From NCBI GenBank assembly GCA_949361645.1, contig OX442431.1, positions 2,599,122 to 2,663,121 of the forward strand: DNA of 64,000 nucleotides. The letters run 5' to 3'. Below, in pieces: positions 11,820 to 22,152 of this stretch; the first letter of the stretch is position 1; the number at the start of each line of letters is the position of its first letter. The position numbers were made by a program, and so were the translations under genes. The DNA comes from Spongilla lacustris. Its lineage: Eukaryota; Porifera; Demospongiae; Spongillida; Spongillidae. Below the pieces are notes generated by a model. It made no database searches. It saw nothing but the letters and a program-made list of their open reading frames with translations, and was not told the origin of the DNA.

Positions 11820-11886
11820 ATGGGGGGGGGGGGGGGGGGGGGGGCACGTGCCCCCGTGCCCCCCCCCCCCCCCCTCCCCCCCATTC
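11820..11886. repeat. G-run/C-run inverted repeat
   Basis: About 25 G, then cacgtgcccccgtg, then about 18 C and ccccccattc form an inverted repeat. Flanks 'ttgaatgggg' and 'ccccattcaat' extend the symmetry. It could fold as a hairpin or a G-quadruplex. It may be the tip of a fold-back element. Assembly of such a tract may also be unreliable. Confidence 0.7.
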
Positions 11887-12734
11887 AATCAGAGGTGTAT
11901 CAGAGGTGGCAAACGAAATCTTGGTATTTCCTCTTAAGATAGCTGATGTGTCTTCGCGGAAGCATGTGATTTGAGTGAATATTCACCCATTGTTCCGAGC
12001 CCAAACTCCTTTCTACATGCTAATGCAATACGCTTGAGTATCTGTCATCATTATCAAATTTATGTGCAACCAACCATTCACTATATAAAGGGTTAATAGC
12101 ACCTTCGTTACACTCTCATCCCCAGGCCCAAATCGAAGCAGCACGTGCACGTAATACAAATCGACGCGATCAGGTTTTTATGGGATATAAGACAGGGCGA
12201 AATTCAATCTCATATTAATGGCCGTATTGGATTTCGATGCTTTTTCAATACAAAACCAAGATTGGCCCCAAGATTTAATGCCTATTTAATCCAGTGTGTT
12301 GATTTAATGCCTTTTCAATACTCTGTACGAACCCTGTAGGTATTGCGTCCTTTTTGCTGAACGTGCTGCTGAAGGGTTTCTCTCATTTTTGGAAGCCCGA
12401 TTGGTCTATTGATACTTTTGCTTCATAGAAGCTCGTACCTCGTCGGAATTCTGTTCATCAGAATGAGATTCACACCGCCTCTTAGACGATTTTCCAACTG
12501 CTGTTCCAAATATACATGTACATATAACGATACGTACTTCTAATTATCCGTGAAATATTCCCATGGGAACGGTTATATTTACGTAATAATTATCTCTGGT
12601 ATATACCACCTTCATGCTATATTCATATATTTGATATATGAGGATGTCCTTCCAGGAAGCCATTGGTATAATTGGCGCTCTTTAAAACCGTTCATATCCC
12701 GAGTTATACAGTTATACTCTCCAAGAAGATGGTC
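11887..12734. other. Unassigned sequence
   Basis: No supported gene or repeat. Short open frames (for example 12145-12339) show no family motifs. Confidence 0.4.
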
Positions 12735-12799
12735 GGAGGAGAAAAAATCCGCCTGGGGAGGAGAAAAAATCCGCCTGGGGAGGAGAAAAATCCGCCTGG
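12735..12799. repeat. Three 22-bp tandem repeats
   Basis: The unit ggaggagaaaaaatccgcct plus gg is repeated three times. The last copy is one A shorter. Confidence 0.9.
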
Positions 12800-13030
12800 G
12801 TACTAGGAAAACGGAAACTTCTTTTGTTCTCTTAAAGGAAATGATCTGGCGAGTTGAGTAAAACATGAAAATGATGCCTTCCGGTTCGACAGCACCAAGA
12901 AGCTAAACTTTCCGATTCTCGGGTCTGACACGAGTTATACGTTTTTTTTAAATGATATTCATAATCGGGGTCAAATTCTATATGAGAGTTACTCTCGATG
13001 AACCAAGTCTTCGGCCCCAGATCCGTTCGC

Positions 13031-13066
13031 ATGGATTACATCACCGCTAGCGGTGATGTAATCCAT
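13031..13066. repeat. Perfect 36-bp palindrome
   Basis: The half-site atggattacatcaccgct is followed immediately by its exact reverse complement, with no loop. It lies 13 bp before satellite array B. The role is unknown; it could be an element junction or a protein-binding site. Confidence 0.95.
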
Positions 13067-13078
13067 CCGCTGCCGAGA

Positions 13079-13980
13079 CTACGATGAACCTATGATGTAA
13101 CTGCATATGGCGATAGAGCGCGTGTTTTGTATTTGAGTGTGTAAATGTGAGGAATAAATGAGAATTGTGTGTTTGAATTTGAATTGATATTCCTTCTTCC
13201 TGATTGGGTTGTCATGATGATGAACTGCTTTTGTGTTGCTGAATGGAATTGATCCTTCAATTGAACATCTGATAATACTTCCTTTGAAACATTATTCACA
13301 ATGGTATAGGCTGTAAGTTGATGAGTTGATAATCTTCTTGTGTGAGTGCATTGTGATTACTTGTGATTAGAAATTCGATTCAATGAACCTACGACGTGAC
13401 TGCATATTATATATAGTTGATGATATAGCGTGTGTTTTGTATTTGAGGGTGAACAATTGGATAGTTGATTTTCGAAATGCGGGTGGAGTATTGTTAATTA
13501 GGTTTGATATTAGGTGCATTTGATTAAATAGTGCGCTAGTCTGTTTAGTGAGCAAAGTTTGTGAATGTGTGATATGAAGAAAGTGTGTATGTGTGTGTGT
13601 GAAGTTGAATTGATATTGCCTCTACCTGATTGGGTTGTCATGATGATGTACTTCTTGTGTGTTGCTGGACGAAATTGATCCTGCACGTGAATAATTGCTT
13701 CGGAACATTCTCTGCCATCGTTAAGCGTGTAAGTTGATGATTTCATAATGTTCTTATGTGAGTGCATTGTGATTTAATTTCTTGTGATTAGAGATTCAGT
13801 TTAATGAACCTACGATGTGACTGCGTATTGCAGTTGATACGTGTGTTTTGTATTTGAGGGTGAACAATGAGGTTGTTTACTTTCCAATTGCAGGTGGAGT
13901 GTTATTAATTGGGTTTTATATTAGGAGCATTTGATTGTACAGTATGCTAACCTATATTTGGTGAGCAAAGTGTGTGAATG
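13079..13980. repeat. Satellite array B, about 2 monomers
   Basis: The landmark 'cctgattgggttgtcatgatgatg' occurs near 13200 and 13627. The conserved blocks and their order are the same as in the other arrays. The array begins abruptly at 'gatgaacctatgatgt' and stops at 'gtgtgtgaatg', consistent with insertions splitting a larger array. Confidence 0.9.
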
Positions 13981-15021
13981 CATAGATTAATAACCATTAC
14001 GCAACGGGATTGGAAACGCAATACATTCACAGCAAAAAAACCACGCGAATCATAAAATGATTTGTCAACCGATTTCTTCAGAGAATCAGAATTTGATTTT
14101 ATACATGATCTGCCTGTAATTCCATACATAAAATCCATCATAATCATATGTTAAATCACAAACGGATTGTACATATGATTTCTACTGAAAAATCTGCTGT
14201 AAAATCACGCACTGATTTTTGAAGGGATTAATCATGTGATTTTTACATAGAATCATGTACTAAATCATCTTATAAATCACAATGAACGATTTTTCAAATG
14301 ATTTTTCAAATGATCTTTCTTCAGGTACAAAACAGTAATAAAAATTGCACAAAATCAATGAAACAATAAATGGTTACAAAGAGTTTTGCAGATGCAGATG
14401 TGTTCTGTTTAGCACAAGCTGTATCTAGCGACTGAAGTCAATTCTGCTTACAGACTGAATGCAGCTGCCATTCATTTCCCAATAGGTAGTTCAGGTGTAG
14501 GTACAGTTATTCTAAAGTCCTTATGTTGCTGGGATTCAAGATACCAATTTGTACAGCATCCTGCACAGCTTTGTCACGAGCAATCTATAGCCAGATGAAG
14601 TGAGAACTTTAAATGATATATTCAAAATTATACACTTACTGTTTTCATTAATGATGATAGTGTTGCGGCAACTTGAATATTAGCTCTAAGCCCAAGAAAT
14701 CATTCAGGTTTAAAAAATAAAAACACACACACACACTTTAAATCTTACCTTCAGTCTTTTCAGCATAGTTTTCTTTGGCAAGATACAAATGGGACTCACC
14801 AAGTCTGTTTTTAACGTTTCATCGATTCCACTCCAAGTTAGATCTTCTAATGAAGTCTTCAGTAGTTCACTGAACTCATCAGAAAAAAAATGGCATGATA
14901 TTCTACAACGACAGAACAATTCATTAGTTTGTCAATGTTATAACAAATATAACTTACCAGTAGAATACTTGGTAGCGTTTTCTGATTGTAAGGCAACGTA
15001 CATAGCTTATAAACAGCAGCG

Positions 15022-15025
15022 CTAG
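15022..15025. repeat. Target duplication ctag, left of gypsy element
   Basis: ctag precedes the 5' LTR and recurs at 20116-20119 right after the 3' LTR. A 4-bp duplication is within the range of Ty3/gypsy elements. Confidence 0.85.
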
Positions 15026-15150
15026 TGTAACGGCATCACGTGCTGAACTGCTCCAGAACATTCTTTTAGTATAGTGTATAAGGCGTCATTTGTATGTATG
15101 TATTGCACTTCTCATTGCTATTACCATTTTGACGCTGGCTGGGTGCTACA
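15026..15150 (+). mobile_element. 5' LTR of the complete gypsy element (125 bp)
   Basis: It begins tgtaacggcatcacgtgctg and ends ctgggtgctaca. It differs from the 3' LTR at two positions (g/a in 'agtatagtgtataa', c/t in 'gctggctggg'). A TATA-like 'gtataagg' is present. At 125 bp it is unusually short for a gypsy LTR. Confidence 0.95.
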
Positions 15151-15151
15151 T

Positions 15152-15167
15152 TGGTGTCAGAAGTGAC
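15152..15167 (+). promoter_or_regulatory. Primer-binding site
   Basis: The sequence tggtgtcagaagtg starts one base after the LTR ends. The same tggtgtcagaagtggg follows the LTR of the element at 41343-44602 on the minus strand, which supports its role as a tRNA primer site. The tRNA was not assigned. Confidence 0.75.
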
Positions 15168-15174
15168 TACACCC

Positions 15175-16029
15175 ATGGACGCGGCTATAACAGTTCGCAT
15201 GAGCGTCCGTCCGCCTGCAAAGTTCACGGAAAGAACGGATTGGGGTCTCTGGATTTCCCGTTTCGAGAGGTATGTCAAAGAAGCAAAAGTACCTGACCTG
15301 GAACAGGTGAAAGAGCTACTGCCGTTGCTGGAGGACGAACCATTTAGGTTAGTGGTTCAGAACGGATTGTTGGAGTCCACAGACTATGCTGCAGTACAAG
15401 ACTGTTTAAGGTGCCGCTATGGTCACGAGGGCACTGAATTGGAATGGCAGGTAAAATTGCAGGCTCGAGTGCAACAGCGGGACGAGTCCTTGGTAGAATA
15501 TATTGGTGAGTTACGTATGCTGGCAAGCAGGGCTTTTTCAGGTTGGTCAGAGGAACAACGTGACGTTCTAATTCGTAACCAATTTATCCAAGGTGTCTCG
15601 TCCTCTTCTATTCAAGTGCAGCTAATAAAGGAGATGCCTAAGACAGTCAAGGATGCAGTGGCTCTGGCACGCAGATTGGAGGCGGTGGAGGTGGCCCATA
15701 GGCGTCTACAAATGGAAAGGAGTGCGGAAAGACTTCCAGCAGTTGTTGCACCTGTCTCCTCAACTAACCTAGAGGATAAGCTGGACAAGCTGGCTTTACA
15801 GGTGAAGAAACTGGCAGACGAGGTAACCACCTTGAAGGAACTACCGGAGCGCGCAGAGAGCAGGGCCTCGTGGGTGGCAAATGGCCCGAGGACGTCTAAA
15901 CCTCGTGATGTGGTCTGCTGGCAATGCGGGGAACAGGGCCATGTGAAAAAGGACTGCCCTCTGTTCGGTAAGCGTCCTTTAAATGGGAACGGGTCGGCGG
16001 GAAAGTTCTACCGTCGGCCCCGCATGTAA
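15175..16029 (+). CDS. gag: Gag polyprotein of the complete gypsy element
   Basis: This is the structural protein of the retrotransposon particle. The first ATG in the frame (15175) gives 284 codons. The frame is open upstream into the LTR edge, but no earlier ATG exists. A retrotransposon capsid-like helical region occupies roughly residues 15-180 (pattern 'WGLWISRFERYVKEAKV', 'LVEYIGELRMLASRAF', 'RNQFIQGV'). A coiled-coil-like stretch follows, then a CCHC zinc knuckle 'CWQCGEQGHVKKDC' (CX2CX4HX4C) near the C terminus. The frame overlaps pol by 58 bases, and a slippery heptamer lies in the overlap. No inactivating change is visible. Confidence 0.93.
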   Translation: MDAAITVRMSVRPPAKFTERTDWGLWISRFERYVKEAKVPDLEQVKELLPLLEDEPFRLVVQNGLLESTDYAAVQDCLRCRYGHEGTELEWQVKLQARVQQRDESLVEYIGELRMLASRAFSGWSEEQRDVLIRNQFIQGVSSSSIQVQLIKEMPKTVKDAVALARRLEAVEVAHRRLQMERSAERLPAVVAPVSSTNLEDKLDKLALQVKKLADEVTTLKELPERAESRASWVANGPRTSKPRDVVCWQCGEQGHVKKDCPLFGKRPLNGNGSAGKFYRRPRM

Positions 16030-19000
16030 AGACCAAAGAGCAGCCAGGTGCTGTGGTGGTGGGTAGCATTGAAACGAGCTCTGCTACTTGGACACGGGGA
16101 CTGGTCGAGGGTCGCACAACGGACATGTTGCTGGACACAGGTTCTGCGGTGACGATACTCCGCGCGGAAGTCTGGAATGAGTTAAAATGTGTTACGGGTA
16201 TATGCGAGTTACAGAATGTTTCCCAAAGTGTTGTAACGGCTGATGGTAGCAGTCTGGAATTGTTGGGGCAGGTTACCCTTTCAGTGGCAATAGGTGGGTT
16301 GGTGAGATTGCACCCAATTTTGGTGGCAAGGAACCTTACACAAGAGTGTATACTGGGTGCTGATTTCCTTGTTGCTCATGGCTGTGCAATTGACTACAGT
16401 ACCAAGACGTTACATGCTGGTGACAAGTTCGTTCCGATGCATTGTAAAGCCTTACAAGTGTCGTCATGTATTCCTGTAGTTTGCAATGCTGTGTTAATGG
16501 AAAACATGGGCATACAGGAACAATGTGAGATGCAGGTTCCAGTCAGTCTGGGTCTCAGCTGTGCACTCGAATTTTGTGGTCTGCTGGAACCAGAATCCTT
16601 GTTCATGGAACGGCATGGGCTTGCTGTGGCCCACTCTTTGTCATGCAATAAGAATGGTGTCACAATGATACAGATCATGAACCCAAATTCAACCCCCATT
16701 ACAGTCCACAAGGGAGAGAAGGTGGGAAAGTTTCATCTCGTTGATGAACACCAGTGTGTTTGTGTAGTAACTGCTTCAGAATCCACCCCAGAAGTAGGCA
16801 GGTCACAGGAAAGTCTAGACAGCATTATTACCAGCCTAGTCTGTGATGCGGAGGATCTCTCATCTGGGGAACAGGAGGAGCTGAAGAAACTGTTGTACCG
16901 ATTCTCTGACGTCACATCCCTGTCGGATGCGGATATTGGGAGAACGGAAATGATTCAACATCATATCAACACACAAAGCGCAAAACCCATCAAGCAAGCT
17001 CCTCGTCGGCTACCCTTCCATCATCATAAGGAGGTAAAGAAATTAGTGGAGAGCATGCTTGATAACAAGGTGATTGAGCCGTCGAATGGGCCATGGGCGT
17101 CGCCAATAGTGTTGGTAAAGAGAAAGGACGGTTCAACCAGATTTTGCGTTGATTTTCGCCAGTTAAATTCCGTCACCAGAAAAGACGCTCATCCTATTCC
17201 AAGGATTGATGAAACACTGGATGCATTGCACGGGGCTAGCTGGTTTTCAACCCTTGACCTCGCCAGCGGTTACTGGCAAGTGGGAGTGGCACCAGAGGAT
17301 CGAGAGAAAACATCATTCACTACCCCATATGGTTTGTATCAGTTTTGTGTGATGCCGTTTGGCCTGTGTAATGCCCCCAGTACTTTCCAGAGGCTGATGG
17401 AGTTAGTTCTTGCAGGCCTTCATTGGTCTTCTTGCCTCGTATATCTGGACGACATCATAATTTACAGTCGCACAGTCAAAGAGCACCTCACAAGGCTGGC
17501 AGAGGTACTCGAGAGGTTACAAGGAGCTGGGATGAAGCTGAAGCCAAGGAAATGCCGATTGCTCCGACGGAAGGTCAATTACCTCGGCTACGTAGTCTCC
17601 AGTGACGGAGTGCAAACGGACCCCCTAAAAGTTGACTGCATCCTCAGCTGGCCCACCCCGGCTACTCAGAAGGAGCTGAGGCAGTTTCTTGGTCTTGCCT
17701 CTTATTATCGGCGATTTGTGAAAGGTTTTGCTGGCATCGCCGCCCCTCTCAATCACCTGCTGGAGAAGGGTAAGTCATGGGAATGGACGAAGGAGTGTGA
17801 ACTTGCGTTTAGTTTGTTGAAGAAAACGTTGACAACTTCTCCTATTTTGGCGTACCCGGATTTTGAATGTGAATTCACAGTTGATTGCGATGCTAGTGGG
17901 GATGGGCTGGGTGCGGTGTTGTCACAATGCATTGGGAATGCTGAAAATGTGATTTCATTTGCAAGCAGGTCTTTAACGAAAGCTGAACGGAAATATTGCG
18001 CGACCCGGAAAGAAATGCTAGCGTTGGTGTGGGCGGTTGGTCAATTCCGTCCGTATCTTTTGGGAAAACCATTTACAGTACGGTCTGATCACAGTGCCCT
18101 TCAATGGCTCTACTCATTCAAGGAACCTGAAGGACAGGTAGCCAGGTGGCTGGAGTCGCTAGCAGAATATGAATTTAAAGTTCAACATCGCCCTGGGAAG
18201 AAGCATACCAATGCTGATGCATTGTCTCGCATGCCCTACCTGGATGTGAATGCCAACAGCACACCTTTGGACGGCACTGGCAGCTGGCTGTCACAGTTGA
18301 CAAAACCAGAAATTCGTGAGTTGCAGTCCGGTGACGAGGGTATACAGCAGGTGACGGAGTGGGTGGGGCATCCAGATACCCAGCCACAGCATTGTCCATC
18401 GAATGCTAGCCACGTGGTTAAGAGCCTCTGGGCCCAAAAGAAGTACCTTGAAGTTAGAGATGGAGTGTTGTATAGGCGTTGGGAAGATGCAGGGGGCGGG
18501 GGTGTTAATAAATGTTTGCAGTTAGTTATCCCACCTAGTATGGTACCAACTGTGCTTGCTGAGCTGCATGACTCCCCTACAGCAGGCCACTTAGGAGTGG
18601 GCAAGGTACTAGAGAAGGTCAGGCGCAGATTTTACTGGGTAGGGCAACGTCGTGATGTGCAGGGTTGGTGTGATTCGTGTAATTTGTGTGGGTCTACAAA
18701 ATCGCCACCCAAACACCGCCATGCCCCATTGCAAACACAAGTCTCCACAAGCCCTATGCAACGTGTCGCGATGGACATATTGGGCCCTTTACCGGTGACA
18801 CCGCGTTTAAACAAGTACGTATTAGTACTAGGGGATTATTTTACGAAATGGACGGAAGCATTCGCTATCCCAGATATGGAGACAGCTACGGTAGCTCGTG
18901 TGTTTGTTGATGAATTTGTTTCCAGGTTTGGCGCACCGACACACCTCCATACCGACCAGGGTAGAAGTTTCGAATCATCCCTAATACGAGAGCTGTGTCA

Positions 19001-19952
19001 ACTGTTGGGAATTGTCAAGACCAGGACCACGCCCTACCACCCGCAATCGGATGGCATGATTGAGCGTTTCAACCGGACTCTACTGTCCATGTTGAGGATG
19101 GCAGCTGTTGAAGACGAAAGCAACTGGGACCTGAAGCTACCGTGCCTGATGTTTGCATACCGGACCAGTGTCCATGAGGCTACTAAACACACTCCATTTT
19201 CCCTTATGTTTGGCAGAGAGGTACAACTACCTATTGATGTTATGTTTGGTCTTCCCACAGGTTCAGGTCAGTGTACTAATGTTCCAGCGTATGTCAAGGA
19301 GTTAAGGATGTGGTTAAGTGAGGCATACGAACGTGTACGACTGCATCTATCTGCCGAGCAGAAAAGACACAAACAGCTGTATGATACAAAGGTGGCAGGT
19401 AACCCTTTTGTAAAAGGGGACAAGGTCTGGTTACACAATGCAGCAGTACCACGGGGACATTCAAAGAAGTTGCATAGGTTCTGGAAAGGGCCTTATACTG
19501 TGGTGGATGTGCTAAATAATAATGTGTACAAGATCAAACAAGATGTCAGTCCCCACAAACAGCACACAGTACATTTTGATAGGTTGAAGCCATATGTGCA
19601 CAGGGCAGAGCAGAGAGAAGAAACCAGTCCTTCCCAGCAAGGTGATGTGCCAGAGGATGTGCCGTGGGAAGAGAAAAAGGCAGATTCTGGGGTTCTAATG
19701 GAGGTAGAAGCCGAGTCAGAGGACGAAAATTACGGCATGCTGGTAGTACGGAATAGGACTGCACAGTTGGCACCAGTTGACACAGAAAATCAGGAGCCAG
19801 TTGAGCAGGAGGAGCCAGCAGGGGACAACCTTGAAAACCCAGCCATGGAGGGTGATGACATGGAACCTCAACAGATTGAGCAGGTCCAACTACGTCGTTC
19901 CAACCGCATAAGGCAGCCTCCTGAAAGGCTTGGAAGTGTGACTTATTTTTAG
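15972..19952 (+). CDS. pol: Pol polyprotein of the complete gypsy element (-1 frame)
   Basis: The frame is open from 15972 to 19952, in the -1 frame relative to gag, and is most likely made by frameshifting at 15978-15984. Counting from codon 16053 as residue 1, the aspartic protease motif DTGS is at 28-31. The RT includes 'FCVDFRQLNSVT' and YLDD at 464-467. RNase H includes 'FTVDCDASGDGLGAVL' and 'NADALSRMP'. The integrase has an HHCC zinc region ('HLGVGKVLEKVRRRFYWV' to 'CDSCNLCG') and the core 'AMDILGPLP', 'LHTDQGRSFE' and 'IERFNRTL' with D, D and E present. A chromatin-binding or GPY/F-type segment follows ('FWKGPYTVVDV'), then an acidic tail. No stop or frameshift interrupts it. With near-identical LTRs, this looks like a recently active autonomous copy of a metazoan gypsy lineage. 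Confidence 0.95.
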   Translation, partial: ASFKWERVGGKVLPSAPHVKTKEQPGAVVVGSIETSSATWTRGLVEGRTTDMLLDTGSAVTILRAEVWNELKCVTGICELQNVSQSVVTADGSSLELLGQVTLSVAIGGLVRLHPILVARNLTQECILGADFLVAHGCAIDYSTKTLHAGDKFVPMHCKALQVSSCIPVVCNAVLMENMGIQEQCEMQVPVSLGLSCALEFCGLLEPESLFMERHGLAVAHSLSCNKNGVTMIQIMNPNSTPITVHKGEKVGKFHLVDEHQCVCVVTASESTPEVGRSQESLDSIITSLVCDAEDLSSGEQEELKKLLYRFSDVTSLSDADIGRTEMIQHHINTQSAKPIKQAPRRLPFHHHKEVKKLVESMLDNKVIEPSNGPWASPIVLVKRKDGSTRFCVDFRQLNSVTRKDAHPIPRIDETLDALHGASWFSTLDLASGYWQVGVAPEDREKTSFTTPYGLYQFCVMPFGLCNAPSTFQRLMELVLAGLHWSSCLVYLDDIIIYSRTVKEHLTRLAEVLERLQGAGMKLKPRKCRLLRRKVNYLGYVVSSDGVQTDPLKVDCILSWPTPATQKELRQFLGLASYYRRFVKGFAGIAAPLNHLLEKGKSWEWTKECELAFSLLKKTLTTSPILAYPDFECEFTVDCDASGDGLGAVLSQCIGNAENVISFASRSLTKAERKYCATRKEMLALVWAVGQFRPYLLGKPFTVRSDHSALQWLYSFKEPEGQVARWLESLAEYEFKVQHRPGKKHTNADALSRMPYLDVNANSTPLDGTGSWLSQLTKPEIRELQSGDEGIQQVTEWVGHPDTQPQHCPSNASHVVKSLWAQKKYLEVRDGVLYRRWEDAGGGGVNKCLQLVIPPSMVPTVLAELHDSPTAGHLGVGKVLEKVRRRFYWVGQRRDVQGWCDSCNLCGSTKSPPKHRHAPLQTQVSTSPMQRVAMDILGPLPVTPRLNKYVLVLGDYFTKWTEAFAIPDMETATVARVFVDEFVSRFGAPTHLHTDQGRSFESSLIRELCQLLGIVKTRTTPYHPQSDGMIERFNRTLLSMLRMAAVEDESNWDLKLPCLMFAYRTSVHEATKHTPFSLMFGREVQLPIDVMFGLPTGSGQCTNVPAYVKELRMWLSEAYERVRLHLSAEQKRHKQLYDTKVAGNPFVKGDKVWLHNAAVPRGHSKKLHRFWKGPYTVVDVLNNNVYKIKQDVSPHKQHTVHFDRLKPYVHRAEQREETSPSQQGDVPEDVPWEEKKADSGVLMEVEAESEDENYGMLVVRNRTAQLAPVDTENQEPVEQEEPAGDNLENPAMEGDDMEPQQIEQVQLRRSNRIRQPPERLGSVTYF
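15978..15984 (+). promoter_or_regulatory. -1 ribosomal frameshift heptamer TTTAAAT
   Basis: In the gag frame the codons read ccT TTA AAT, so TTTAAAT has the X XXY YYZ form. It lies inside the 58-base gag/pol overlap (15972-16029), and slipping back one base continues directly into pol. Downstream GC-rich sequence (gggtcggcggg ... ccgtcggccccg, about 15990-16022) could form a stem to stimulate the shift. The motif and the frames are seen directly; its function is inferred. Confidence 0.8.
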
Positions 19953-19975
19953 CATGACATGTGGACATGTCCTTT

Positions 19976-19990
19976 TGAAGGAGGAAGCAG
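19976..19990 (+). promoter_or_regulatory. Polypurine tract
   Basis: The purine-rich sequence tgaaggaggaagcag lies directly before the 3' LTR and is the expected primer site for plus-strand DNA synthesis. Confidence 0.8.
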
Positions 19991-20115
19991 TGTAACGGCA
20001 TCACGTGCTGAACTGCTCCAGAACATTCTTTTAGTATAGTATATAAGGCGTCATTTGTATGTATGTATTGCACTTCTCATTGCTATTACCATTTTGACGC
20101 TGGTTGGGTGCTACA
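19991..20115 (+). mobile_element. 3' LTR of the complete gypsy element (125 bp)
   Basis: It begins tgtaacggcatcacg and ends ttgggtgctaca. It has the same length as the 5' LTR with two substitutions and is followed by the ctag target duplication. Confidence 0.95.
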
Positions 20116-20119
20116 CTAG

Positions 20120-21091
20120 CAACAACAAAACAAAAATAGTATCGGTAAACCGCACCTCGTGTGTATGATACTGCTTGCGCTCAAATTATAGGATTACTGC
20201 TCGTTCTCAATTAAAGTGGTTTGTATAGTATCTTACTGTACGATGGTTCAGGTTAAAGATATGCGTTTGAAATGACGCCAATTAATGCGCGCTTGATAAC
20301 GTACCTGTGCCTTTCTCATGATAATCACTTCAAGTATTGCTTTGTTGAGTTGTGTTCAAGCTCGTCCAATCTGTTGCATGCTTCTTTCTTCCATGTCCAA
20401 TAACTTGTGGCGTAAATCTCTTTATCTGTGCTGCCTAGTGCCTTGAGCGATAATTATTTTGATGTTTACGATAAATTTTATATATACGGTATGGGTCAAA
20501 CATTCTGCACGCAAAGCCTGACATGTCCAAAGGAAGGTTAAAAGGCACTGACGGTTGTAAGGTCTTCAAAACAGAGATCTACCGGCATCCGCACAAGCAT
20601 CGTGTTCTTCACAAGATATATTTACATATACAGTGAGAGTGCAACAAAGGTTTATTTAAATCTGTACTGACGATATAAAAATATACATTGTATACGTGTA
20701 TATATGTTCTGTCTGGCCATAGGTGTTATAGTAATATATTATCAAGCTTATGCACATGATATGTGTATAATATCTCTATGTATGAAATATAATTTACATA
20801 TAGTATTGTAATGTATCTTGGTTTTCCACGATAACCCATGCGCACAGGATTCACAACATGGTGTTACATGTACTTTTATTGGGGTTCAAAGAGAATAGTC
20901 AATGTACCAGCCAACCCTCATATACAAATGTATGTATTACAGAGGTTGCAGAGGCAGGGTGTTGGTCAGAATTGGTATGGATTTCAGAATAAGAATGTCA
21001 CGATGCATGACTCGTACTCAAAGGCATTTGAGACGACTTAAAGTTTCAAATGTGTATGAAAATCATCAGAAGTAGTATCATTGAGTAATAT
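20120..21091. other. Unassigned sequence inside the large TIR element
   Basis: Before the gypsy insertion this joined 14340-15021. No transposase motif or other gene could be read in either part. Confidence 0.4.
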
Positions 21092-22152
21092 CAGGCCCGT
21101 AGCCAGGTTGTGTGTTGGGGGGGGGGGGGGGGGTGTAAAGCATGTTATAAGTGGACTCAACCTGTGGTGTAGCCAGGATAATACATGTATGTATGTAGGG
21201 CACACACTGCCAGATGCAGGGTGTGTATGAAATTGAGAAAGCCCTGGGAAAGGTGTGGGAGGGGTGCACCCCTCCCACCCAGCTAGGGGGCAGCATTCCC
21301 CCATCAGCGTCTGGGGCAGAGCCCCAGGAGCCAACGCTTGTTTGGTGCATAAACTACAAAAACACTGTCAGTTCCATGCATATGAAAAAACTGCTGGATT
21401 GCCTGTGAGCACAGATGCTTAGATTCCACTAGTTAATAATTTGTTCACATTTGTAGGACAACTGTAACAGGCATCTTTTTGTATGGAGCACTCTTTAAGT
21501 GTAGATGTGACTGTATAGTAATGATATAATTATGTACATGGTATACATGTTTGCATGTCAGTCAAGTACTGTAAATGTATATGATTTGCTCCATAAACTG
21601 TCAATTGCTGATAACTACTTGCGTTAGTTAGTTACTACTGCTAACAGTTTGTGTAGCGTTGCTGAAATTTGAAGAGTTGTACTACTTGCTATAATTAGTT
21701 TATGCATGTACCATATTCCTCCTACATAACTCATTGCACCCATCTTCAAGAACAGAATGAGTTATTGTTGTACATCCATTTACATGTATGCCCTGCTATC
21801 ATGAACATTGGGCTGTGAATACATGTATAATATATAAATATGCCCTTGGCACCCAAAGGGCTAAATAAAGGAGGGTATGCCGGACCGGAGTTCTAGCTTT
21901 TTGGATGGGGTAAATGATACATGCATGATGCCTTGTAGGCATCTTTCCGATCCTACATTTGGATCGTACCAGTGCTCTTACATGCATAAGTGCACAATAT
22001 ACATGCAGACAGCTGGCAGTTCTCATTCAAATATGTGTAGATTGCACTGCAATAAACATCAAGTGAACAATATTCATAGCCTGCCAAGTGGACCCTGCAT
22101 CCAGTGAGGGGGTGCAATTGCACCCGTTTACACCCCCCTGGCTACAGGCCTG
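21092..22152. mobile_element. Non-autonomous DNA element with CAGGCC(C/T)GTAGCCAGG ends
   Basis: The left end caggcccgtagccagg is followed by a G run (21117-21133). The right end is the reverse complement of caggcctgtagccagg, with ccccc inside. A second internal 'gtgtagccagga' (21166-21178) and a hairpin-rich block (ggaggggtgcacccctccc ... ggggcagagcccc, 21258-21332) suggest nesting of two such elements. These ends resemble hAT-type MITEs common in cnidarians and sponges. An 8-bp target duplication was not found. Confidence 0.6.
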
